NCBI GenBank assembly: GCA_043802345.1
Contig: JAZDLC010000495.1
Coordinates: forward strand, 1-10,609
Origin: JAZDLC01 sp043802345
Lineage (GTDB): Bacteria; Planctomycetota; B15-G4; JADJEK01
Direction of reading: 5' to 3'
DNA length: 10,609 bases
Part shown: positions 1-6,789 of the stretch, piece by piece
Numbering within the stretch: the stretch's first letter is position 1
Layout of the letters: the number at the start of each line of letters is the position of its first letter
Position numbers and translations under genes: made by a program
The notes under the pieces: generated by a model
What the model was told of the DNA's origin: nothing
The model's input: the letters and a program-made list of their open reading frames with translations, nothing else
The model's database searches: none

Positions 1-1479
1 CCCGCTGACCACCGCGGCCAGGGTCAGCGAACTCGAGACCAGGGGCGCCAGGTCTCCCGGCTGGAGCAAGACCGCCGCCTCGGCCCGGCCCAGTCCGTCC
101 AGCATGCCGCAGGTTCCCGGCAGGGCGGCGGTGCCGCAGTACTGGAACGAGAACCAGACCAGCGGGTCAAAGGCCAGCGGCACCTCGACGCCACCCGTCA
201 TGAAGCCGGGGGACGAGCCGGAGGCGGAACAAAGGATGACGTAGTAGCGGTCGGCCAGTCCCAGGCCGCCGCGCATGCTCAGACCGAGGTCGTCCCCCTG
301 GGACGACGAAACCTGGCTCGTATTCGCGATCAGGGCCTGATCCGGGGCCACCGACAGTTCCACGAATGGATAGAGGGTGACCGGCCCCCGGCCATCATCC
401 ACGACGATCTTCAGGTTGACGCGGCCCAGCGTGCCCCCGGGACGGACGGGGACGGTATACACCCCGTTGCCGTGCGCCACCGGGCTTCCGATCACGGCCA
501 CCGTGCCGGCCGGATCCACGGCGGTCACGGTGATCGACTGAATCGGAGTGAGCACACGGTCGCCATTCCAGTCACGCAAGACGATCTTCAGATCGGCGGG
601 AGGATGCGGCCCCTCCTTCAGGGTCAGCTGGCGGGGGTTCACCTCCGTCATGATGTGGTCCGGACGCCCGAGCCAGTCGGCCCGCCACTCGCCGAAGAGA
701 TCCTTGAACTGGAAGACCGGATCAGGCTTCGTGGCGTTGTTCCCCTTGACGTTCAGGTTCATGAAGTACTCACCGGACGCGCACCCGACCGTGCGCAGGC
801 ATTCCCCGTCCAGGTCTCCGTTTCGCGCCAGGATGATGAAACCGACGTGGGCCGATTTCAGGAAGTTGTCCGGGGGAGAGCCGCAGCTGGTCGGCTGCGA
901 GTCGTCGCAGGAGCAACGCCCATCCCCACCCATCGACCGGGCCCCCTCCATGGCGTTCATCAGGCGGGTAGGAAGGTCCACCTTGCCTTCCGTGAAGCCT
1001 CTCTCCGCGGCGGCGACCACCGGCGAACCGGTCAGGACGTTCCCCTGAATCGCGTAGGAGATGGTGCCGATCGTGCCGGTCACCCCGCCGGCCCAGTCGT
1101 AGCACCGGTTTCCGGTAAAGGTCAGGGCGCGGCCCTGGAGGTCGACCATGCCGATCTGCCGATCGTGGAAGCTCGCGTCCTGCAGCTCGATAACCGCCAG
1201 GATCTCCTCGGGCGACAGCCCCGAAGCCAGCCCTTCCCACATCACCTGCCGGTTGGCGCATGAGGTGTCGACCACGGCCTGCGCCACTCCCACGCCCTGG
1301 CCCACCCGGATGACCGGCAGGAAGCGCTCCAGGTTCATTCCGTTCAGGCAGGTCGCGCCCGCCACGGCCACCTCGCCGGTGGCCCGGTCAACGGCCGCGA
1401 TCGACCAGGTGGCGACCGCGCTCGGCGCGACGAGTAGCAGGACGGCCAGGGAGAATGCGGGCAGCGCGACGCAACGCAT
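1..1479 (-). CDS. Secreted DUF1028 (Ntn-hydrolase-like) protein with C-terminal beta domains; 3' end outside the window
   Basis: The frame is open for 493 codons from ATG at 1479 to the window edge, with no stop. AGGAG lies six bases before the ATG. Residues 1-23 form a signal peptide (hydrophobic core LAVLLLVAP) ending AVA, so cleavage would leave Thr24 (TWSIAAVD) as the new N-terminus. Residues 24 to about 270 match DUF1028 as I know it: GEVAVAGAT, DRQIGMVD, FTGNRCYDWAGG, YAIQGNVLTG and SAHVGFIILA. The family is placed in the Ntn-hydrolase clan but has no settled function. Residues 280-378 look like an Ig/invasin-type beta domain (LRDWNGD onward). From about 393 a domain with GGLGLADRYYVILCSASG and VEVPLAFD resembles C-terminal domains I recall from planctomycete secreted proteins. 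The mature part seen has eleven cysteines, which suits an exported, disulfide-bonded protein. It follows the peroxidase gene by 62 bases and may share its transcript. The DUF1028 call is firm; substrate and activity are unknown. Confidence 0.87.
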   Translation of the reverse strand, partial: MRCVALPAFSLAVLLLVAPSAVATWSIAAVDRATGEVAVAGATCLNGMNLERFLPVIRVGQGVGVAQAVVDTSCANRQVMWEGLASGLSPEEILAVIELQDASFHDRQIGMVDLQGRALTFTGNRCYDWAGGVTGTIGTISYAIQGNVLTGSPVVAAAERGFTEGKVDLPTRLMNAMEGARSMGGDGRCSCDDSQPTSCGSPPDNFLKSAHVGFIILARNGDLDGECLRTVGCASGEYFMNLNVKGNNATKPDPVFQFKDLFGEWRADWLGRPDHIMTEVNPRQLTLKEGPHPPADLKIVLRDWNGDRVLTPIQSITVTAVDPAGTVAVIGSPVAHGNGVYTVPVRPGGTLGRVNLKIVVDDGRGPVTLYPFVELSVAPDQALIANTSQVSSSQGDDLGLSMRGGLGLADRYYVILCSASGSSPGFMTGGVEVPLAFDPLVWFSFQYCGTAALPGTCGMLDGLGRAEAAVLLQPGDLAPLVSSSLTLAAVVSG

Positions 1480-1541
1480 GACGGACTCCTCTCACAGCGG
1501 TGGAAAGATCATTCTACCATCGATGGCGCCCGAGCGGGCTC

Positions 1542-2567
1542 CTAGGGCAGCTCCGGCTTGCGGATGTACTCGTCCGGCAGAGAGCCGGTCAGCGCGTTCA
1601 GGAAGGCGAGAATCTGGCCCTCCTGCTCGGCGGTGAGGTCCAAGCCCAGTTGGTGATGCCCCATCATCCGGACCGCCTCGTCGAGATGGCTGACCGAACC
1701 GTCGTGGAAGTAGGGGCCGGTCCTGGCGATGTTGAGCAGGCTCGGCACCTTGAAGAACATCTTCTCGGCCTCGTTTCCGGTGATCGCGGATCGCCCGACG
1801 TCCTCCTGGTTCGGCCATGGATTGACCAGGCCGACCTTCTGGTACATCTTCCCGCCCACCAGCGGACCGATGTGGCAGGTGGCGCAACCCACCTTCATGA
1901 AGGTCTCGAGGCCGCCATGCTCCGCCTCGGTCAAGGCCTTTTTATCACCCGCGAGGAAGCGGTCGAAGCCGGAAGGCGTCACGAGCCCGCGCTCGAAGCA
2001 GCCGATCGCCCGGGCCATGTTGTCGTAGGTGACCGGATCAGCCTCTCCCGGAAACACCTCGGCGAAGGCCTTGACGTAGCCGTCGATCCCCTTCAGCACG
2101 CCGAGCACGTGCTCCTCGGAAGGCATGCCCATCTCGATCGGATTGAGGATCGGACCCTTCGCCTGCTCTTCCACGTCCTTTGCCCGGCCATCCCAGAACT
2201 GTGCGAGGTGGCCAGCTGCGTTGTAGACCGTCGGCGCGTTGCGCCCTCCGACCTGCTCCTCGTGTCCCTTGGACGTCGGCAAGCTGTCGACGCCGTACTG
2301 GTCGAGCAGGTGGCAAGTGTTGCAGGAGACATCGTTCGCCAGGGACAGACGGGTGTCGTAGTACAGCATCCGGCCGAGATCGACCTTCGCCGGCGTGGTC
2401 GGATTCTCGGCCGACTCGAATCGGTCCGGCAGCGCCGGCCCGAAGATCGCGACGGGATCCAGAGCGACGCTTTCGGGCGCCTCCGCCTTGTCGCCGGAAT
2501 CACCGCATCCTCCGCACCAGAGGAATGCTGTTGACGCGGCAATGGACACCCACACGTTCGGCTTCAT
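1542..2567 (-). CDS. ccp: Di-heme cytochrome c peroxidase (CcpA/MauG superfamily)
   Basis: The 341-residue protein should reduce H2O2 to water in the periplasm with electrons from small cytochromes or similar donors. Two heme c sites are visible, C82-x-x-C85-H86 and C228-x-x-C231-H232. From memory of the Pseudomonas enzyme, the other key residues are all present: H102 (in TSKGHEEQVGGRN), W125 (FWDGR), E145 and M146 (NPIEMGMP), H288 (PYFHDG) and M302, the likely axial ligand of the C-terminal heme (AVRMMGHHQLG). This favours a true peroxidase over MauG-type cofactor-maturing enzymes. The N-terminus is an export signal with Cys18 and Cys21 before an acidic linker. Cys21 could be lipidated, but CGGC is a poor lipobox. 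GGAG lies eight bases before the ATG. A putative ECF-type promoter lies just upstream, next to an ECF sigma gene, and the DUF1028 gene follows by 62 bases. Confidence 0.95.
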   Translation of the reverse strand: MKPNVWVSIAASTAFLWCGGCGDSGDKAEAPESVALDPVAIFGPALPDRFESAENPTTPAKVDLGRMLYYDTRLSLANDVSCNTCHLLDQYGVDSLPTSKGHEEQVGGRNAPTVYNAAGHLAQFWDGRAKDVEEQAKGPILNPIEMGMPSEEHVLGVLKGIDGYVKAFAEVFPGEADPVTYDNMARAIGCFERGLVTPSGFDRFLAGDKKALTEAEHGGLETFMKVGCATCHIGPLVGGKMYQKVGLVNPWPNQEDVGRSAITGNEAEKMFFKVPSLLNIARTGPYFHDGSVSHLDEAVRMMGHHQLGLDLTAEQEGQILAFLNALTGSLPDEYIRKPELP

Positions 2568-2595
2568 CAGTTCATCTCCACGGGAACAGTTGCGA

Positions 2596-2623
2596 TCAGG
2601 CTTCTCGACGGTTGACGAGTTCC
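2596..2623 (-). promoter_or_regulatory. Putative ECF-sigma-type promoter for the peroxidase gene
   Basis: On the minus strand GGAACTC (2623-2617) is followed by 16 bases and then CCTGA (2600-2596). This is close to the RpoE-like pattern GGAACTT, 16 bases, TCTGA. A start point 6-8 bases downstream would leave a leader of about 20 bases carrying the GGAG ribosome site at 2579-2576. A 16-base dyad with one mismatch per arm (CTCGAC-GGTT-GACGAG on the plus strand, 2604-2619) fills the spacer and overlaps the -35 element. It could be an operator or chance. The call rests on motif, spacing and position only. GC-rich DNA gives chance GGAAC hits, and this sigma factor's own consensus is not known. Confidence 0.42.
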
Positions 2624-2674
2624 GGCCAGATTACATCACTGGCGGGGAGTCGTGCAGTTTCTTCAGGAACCATC

Positions 2675-3262
2675 TCAGGTGAGCTTCTCCGTCAGCTTTG
2701 CGAAGGCCCGGGCATGGAGCATCTGGACAGCGGCTTCCCCCGGTCGGTTCATGATTTCGGCGATTTCCCGGTAGGAGAGCTGGCGCAGATCCCGCAGCTC
2801 GATGACCTGCCGGTACTGCTCCGGAAGGCTCGACAGGGCCTGCTCCAGCCGGTCCACCTCGTCCCGCTGCGCGGCGGCCTGGGACGGCCGGGGGTCGCCG
2901 CCCTCGCCCGTCTTCCTCTGCAGCGACATGCTGGAGGCGAGGGCCTCCATGGAACGTAGGCGCTGCTTCCTCATCTGGTCCTTGATGTTGTTGCGGACGA
3001 TACGCGTCGCCCAGCGCAAAAAAGCGTCCTCGTCCTCGACTCCGGAGCCGTCGAAGTCCTTCAGGAGGTCGAGCAGCAGGTCCTGCATCACGTCCATCGA
3101 TTCGGCGAACTCCCGGGGAACCGGGCCCATCGCCCTTCTCACCCGGTCCATGAGAGGGGCCTGGTAACGCCGCACCATGGCGCTCATCGCCTCCTTGTCC
3201 CCGTCGCGGGCCCGCCGGATGATGCGGGCGGTCTGCTCGAACGAGTCGTCAGCCTTGCTCAT
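2675..3262 (-). CDS. ECF-type RNA polymerase sigma factor, coupled to the upstream receptor kinase
   Basis: The 195-residue protein has the two-domain ECF layout. Region 2 spans about 10-102, with a 2.2-like segment DVMQDLLLDLLKDF (57-70) and a 2.4-like helix FLRWATRIVRNNIKDQ (81-96). A charged linker follows (about 103-135). Region 4 spans about 136-192, with LSSLPEQYRQVIELRDL and the helix-turn-helix LSYREIAEIMNRPGEAAVQM (162-181). It would direct core polymerase to a dedicated promoter set. The ATG overlaps the kinase stop as ATGA and has GAGGA six bases upstream inside the kinase gene, so translation is probably coupled. Planctomycetes are known for ECF groups encoded beside Ser/Thr kinases, and this pair fits that pattern, here with the kinase first. 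No separate anti-sigma gene is present, so the kinase is the obvious candidate regulator (inference). A peroxidase gene with an ECF-like promoter follows 107 bases downstream. Confidence 0.93.
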   Translation of the reverse strand: MSKADDSFEQTARIIRRARDGDKEAMSAMVRRYQAPLMDRVRRAMGPVPREFAESMDVMQDLLLDLLKDFDGSGVEDEDAFLRWATRIVRNNIKDQMRKQRLRSMEALASSMSLQRKTGEGGDPRPSQAAAQRDEVDRLEQALSSLPEQYRQVIELRDLRQLSYREIAEIMNRPGEAAVQMLHARAFAKLTEKLT

Positions 3263-6200
3263 CTGTGGTCCTCGCTGGTCCGCATTCGATAGACGATGCG
3301 GAGACCGATGCCTGTCTTCGGCTCGCCAGGCTCGAAGGAAGTGCGACTGTCGATCCGGTTGGAGTTCGAGTCAGCCTGGGCGAAGGAGCCGCCCGACGCG
3401 ATCGGGCTGAGACTGTCGCTGGTGGTCTCGTCGTGCCATTCCCGCACGCTACCGGCGAGATCTCGCACCCCGAAGGGAGATTCGTCTCCGAGGAACCGGA
3501 GGACAGGTTCCATGAACAGGATTGTCGGATCGGGACGCGCGAGCGCGTTCTTGCACAGCCCTGGATCGAACTTGTCTCCCCAGGGAAAGAACCGCCGGTC
3601 CCCTCCACGGGCCGCGCGGATGTACTCCCTCCGGCCGACGAGGCTCGGCTTCCACGGAGACCCCTCCGCATCCAGCTTGCGATCGAGCCACTCGACATAC
3701 GCCAGGGCATCCTCCACGGTGATCGACTCGACTGGCATGAGCCACGAACCCGCCGCCGGTTCATAGGTTCCGGGGCCGGTCCTCTGCCACCTCGGGCCGC
3801 CGTCTCGTAACCTCCGGGGCACCCGGGACAGGCGGTTTTCCGCTTCCTCCCCGGCGAGCCGCATGACGACTTCTGGGTCCCACAGGAACTCCGACCATTC
3901 ACCCACGGTGACCTCGGCGCGTCGCATCCAGAAGCCGTCGATTTGCGCGGTCTGCCGGGGTTCGCTAAGGTATGCGAATTCATCCAGACCCATCTGGAAG
4001 GAACCCGGGGCGACGAAGCAGCAGTCTTCCGGCGGGAACAGGTCTTCGCAAAGGAGGTCCGGCGCCAGGGAGAGATCCTCGCCCCGGGGCATCAGAAACG
4101 GCAGGCGCAGGTCGAGGTAACCCGGACCGCGCACGACCAGGAGATACGAGCCCGGTTCGATGCTGCGAGGCTCCTCGATCGGCAGCCGCCCCAACGAACT
4201 TTCCTCGCAGAAGAGCAGCGGGTAGGCGGTGAGCTGAGCGTGCAGACCGGGGCGTCGGTCCGGCTCGAGGGTGAGGCCGAGGGTTTCTCCGTTGCGCAGG
4301 ACCTTCAGGCTGATCGGGCGGTCCGGTGTGCCGGTGGCCAGCAGATCCTCGAGGCTTCCCAACTCCAGGTCGGAACCCGATTCGCCGGATGAAGCCGAGG
4401 GTCCATCGCACTCGATCTGCGACCCGGGACGCTCGACGAGGATCCGATCCGGGCCGGAAGTTCGCCTGCACTCGAGATCGAATCCGAACCGATCCGCGAC
4501 CGTCGTCTCGTTCACCTGAGCGACGCGGTCGAACGGACGCACCCCCTCTGCCTCCGCCGGGCTAAAAGGCCGCACCCGTACCACGAAGGTACTCTGATCA
4601 CAGGGTCTCCCATCCACCTCGAGAATGTGATCGCCCGGCAGGACCCGTCCGTCGTCGGGGGTGCCGTGCGCGGGAGTGTCGAGGACCAGGAGGGCGGGTA
4701 CACCGGGGGAAATTCCTCGCCGGGCGGCGGCCAGGGAGTATGGGACCGGAATCAGCCGTTCCTGCCAGTTCTCCGGGTTGAACCGCGACGCATCGAGATA
4801 GCGAAAGAGGTACGCTGCGGCGTCCTCTGGCCCGCTGACCCGCAGGCTTCCGAGGCCTCGGATTTCCTTGGTCCAGCGCTGGTCCGCGTCATATGCGGAA
4901 ACCCGCTCCGCCAGGTACTCCATCCGGGCCTCGTCATTCGACGCGAGAGCCTCCCGCCACAGCATCATGTAGTAGTCCGCCTGGGCTCTGAGCACAGGCG
5001 GGTGGTCCGGCACCCCGGCGCGGTCAGCGAGTGTGGCGGCGTTCGAGAGCTTCCTCGCGATTTCGTCAAGGAGACGCTCAACACTGCGCTCGCCGTTGCT
5101 GTACTCGTCGCCGAGAAGCTTGAACCGCCTCCGGTCTGCGTCGGGGATGTGTTCGACCCGTTGCACCGCGGCCCGGAAGACCAGCCACTCCTCGAGGACC
5201 TTCTCGTTCTTCGCCTTCAGGGCATCTCGCCCGGCGCGCAGCTTCTGCGCCTCCCTGACCGCCCGCTCCGCTTCCCGCAAGGTGATCGCGTCGCGGAGCG
5301 CTTCCCGTTTGGGATGATACGGATCGAGACTCGTAAGCCGTTCCCAGGCCTCCCGCCCGGCCTCGATCTCGCCGGCTGCCAGGGCGGTCCGGCAATCCAG
5401 GGCGGCGGCATTCGCCTCGGCGCGGAGATGCCAGGCCTTCGCCACGGTCACGGCCGTCAGGATGACGAGCAACAGGACGGCGACGGCGATCGCCGCGGTT
5501 GCTCTCGAGTTGCGACGTGACGCCAGGGCCAGCCGCCGCATCGGTCCGGGAGGGCGGGCGGCGATGGGGCGGTATTCCAGAAAGGCGTTCAGGTCGTTCC
5601 CGAGAGAAACCGCCGTCGGATACCGGTGCGCCGGATCGCGATCCATCGCCTTGCGGCAGATCGTCTCGAGATCCCTCGGGACATGCTTGTTGAGGGAGCG
5701 CAGCGGAGGGAGGTTGCCCGCGTCGATCGCCTTCATGAGCGCCGAGAACCCGAGCCCCTCGAACGGAACGGTTCCCGAGAGGCAGCGATAGAGGGAGACA
5801 CCGAGGGAGTAGATGTCGCAGCGCACCGTCGCCAGCGCGGACCCCCGCGTGATTACCTCCGGGGGGAGGTAGTGCGGAGTGCCGAGGATGTCGACCGACT
5901 TCGTCAGGTCCTCGGAGGACGCCGCCTGGGAGAGGCCGAAGTCGACCAGTCTGGCCTGCCCCTCATGCGTGACGAGGATGTTGGCCGGCTTGATGTCGCG
6001 GTGCAGGATCCCGCAGCCATGAGCGTGGGCCAGCGCATCCGCGACCTGGGCGAAGAGCTGGCAGATGAAGCGGATGTAACTGCCGCCGAAGTCACCCTCC
6101 GGACGGGCGTTCCCGGAAGAGCAGGCGGCCCGCAGATCGGCCACCGTCCGCTCGGCGACCGGAGTCCGGTCGAGGGTGATCAGGACCTGCTCGAGGGCGG

Positions 6201-6756
6201 GCCCGGTCACCCGCTCCATGGCGAAGTAGAGCGTCCCGTCTTCTTCCCCCGCGGTGATGACCGGCACGATATTCGGGTGCCTGAGGGCGGCGAGCGCGGA
6301 AGCCTCGCGCAGGAAACGCTGCACCCGCGTGGGGGAGAGCGCGCTGAGGCCGGGCAGCAGCTTGAGCGCCACCTCCCTTCCCAGGGATTCCTGCCGGGCC
6401 AGATAGACGACGCCCATGCCGCCCCGGCCGAGCTCGTGGAGAATGGTGAAGTCGCCGATGGAGCGCCGCTCCTCCGGCAAGGAGGAGAGCTGTCCCATCT
6501 GCTCCTGGATCTCGAGGAACTTCTCGACCCGGCGCCTTGCCTCGGCGCGCTGCGACTCCTCCGGCAACTGACTCAGGATGGCTTCCACATCCGGTTCCTT
6601 CCCCTGAAACCGGAGCAGAATGACCTCCTCCACGGCCGCCTCGACAGAGTCGGGCCGTGAAGCCGAGAATCCGGAGAGATCCTGGCTATCCTCGGGGCGT
6701 TCGTCCATCTGTCCTTGGCGGCCTTCCATGGTCGTGAGATCACCTGACCCGAGCAT
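3259..6756 (-). CDS. Transmembrane Ser/Thr protein kinase with extracytoplasmic PDZ-like and FGE-sulfatase-like domains
   Basis: The 1165-residue receptor kinase starts with a helical N-terminus (about 35-100). The Hanks kinase domain spans about 102-394: glycine loop LGRGGMGVVYLA (109-120), K132, E151, HRDIKPAN with D254 and N259, DFG (272-274), and PPE (298-300). All catalytic residues are intact. One membrane helix lies at about 419-439. The presumed outer part holds a charged helical, coiled-coil-like stretch (about 445-530), two weak PDZ-like segments (DGRVLPGDHILEVDGRP, 702-718; GVRPFDRVAQVNETTV, 738-753), a PEGA-like strand region (about 860-900), and an FGE-sulfatase-like domain (about 912-1158: FVAPGSFQMG, AARGGDRRFFPWGD, SPFGVRDLAGSVREW, ASGGSF). 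The FGE catalytic cysteines are absent after SGGSF, so a sensing or binding role is likelier than catalysis. The start is uncertain: ATG 6756 has no ribosome site, whereas 6729 (AGGTGA upstream) and 6708 (AAGGA, close) are alternatives. Its stop overlaps the sigma factor start. Confidence 0.93.
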   Translation of the reverse strand: MLGSGDLTTMEGRQGQMDERPEDSQDLSGFSASRPDSVEAAVEEVILLRFQGKEPDVEAILSQLPEESQRAEARRRVEKFLEIQEQMGQLSSLPEERRSIGDFTILHELGRGGMGVVYLARQESLGREVALKLLPGLSALSPTRVQRFLREASALAALRHPNIVPVITAGEEDGTLYFAMERVTGPALEQVLITLDRTPVAERTVADLRAACSSGNARPEGDFGGSYIRFICQLFAQVADALAHAHGCGILHRDIKPANILVTHEGQARLVDFGLSQAASSEDLTKSVDILGTPHYLPPEVITRGSALATVRCDIYSLGVSLYRCLSGTVPFEGLGFSALMKAIDAGNLPPLRSLNKHVPRDLETICRKAMDRDPAHRYPTAVSLGNDLNAFLEYRPIAARPPGPMRRLALASRRNSRATAAIAVAVLLLVILTAVTVAKAWHLRAEANAAALDCRTALAAGEIEAGREAWERLTSLDPYHPKREALRDAITLREAERAVREAQKLRAGRDALKAKNEKVLEEWLVFRAAVQRVEHIPDADRRRFKLLGDEYSNGERSVERLLDEIARKLSNAATLADRAGVPDHPPVLRAQADYYMMLWREALASNDEARMEYLAERVSAYDADQRWTKEIRGLGSLRVSGPEDAAAYLFRYLDASRFNPENWQERLIPVPYSLAAARRGISPGVPALLVLDTPAHGTPDDGRVLPGDHILEVDGRPCDQSTFVVRVRPFSPAEAEGVRPFDRVAQVNETTVADRFGFDLECRRTSGPDRILVERPGSQIECDGPSASSGESGSDLELGSLEDLLATGTPDRPISLKVLRNGETLGLTLEPDRRPGLHAQLTAYPLLFCEESSLGRLPIEEPRSIEPGSYLLVVRGPGYLDLRLPFLMPRGEDLSLAPDLLCEDLFPPEDCCFVAPGSFQMGLDEFAYLSEPRQTAQIDGFWMRRAEVTVGEWSEFLWDPEVVMRLAGEEAENRLSRVPRRLRDGGPRWQRTGPGTYEPAAGSWLMPVESITVEDALAYVEWLDRKLDAEGSPWKPSLVGRREYIRAARGGDRRFFPWGDKFDPGLCKNALARPDPTILFMEPVLRFLGDESPFGVRDLAGSVREWHDETTSDSLSPIASGGSFAQADSNSNRIDSRTSFEPGEPKTGIGLRIVYRMRTSEDHR

Positions 6757-6789
6757 ACGGCAAGGAACCGGAGGTTGCTGCTGCGGGCG

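Noticed and set aside
472..1263. Open frames on both strands (up to 263 codons) within the DUF1028 gene
   Set aside because: The minus-strand frame from 1479 runs unbroken to the window edge with a signal peptide, ribosome site and DUF1028 motifs; the others lack these.
1511..1518. TAGAAT on the minus strand as a -10 element for the DUF1028 gene
   Set aside because: It is one base off TATAAT, but there is no -35-like hexamer at 16-18 bases upstream, and co-transcription with the peroxidase gene is simpler.
1528..1539. GCCCGAGCGGGC hairpin between the peroxidase and DUF1028 genes as a terminator
   Set aside because: The stem is only 4-5 base pairs and no T-run follows on the minus strand, so a termination call is not supported.
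1500..2534. Plus-strand open frame of 344 codons opposite the peroxidase gene
   Set aside because: It is antisense to a gene with both heme motifs and all catalytic residues in place, so it is a shadow.
5626..6660. Plus-strand open frame of 344 codons opposite the kinase domain
   Set aside because: It is antisense to the intact Hanks kinase motifs, its product is charged and featureless, and it is a high-GC shadow.
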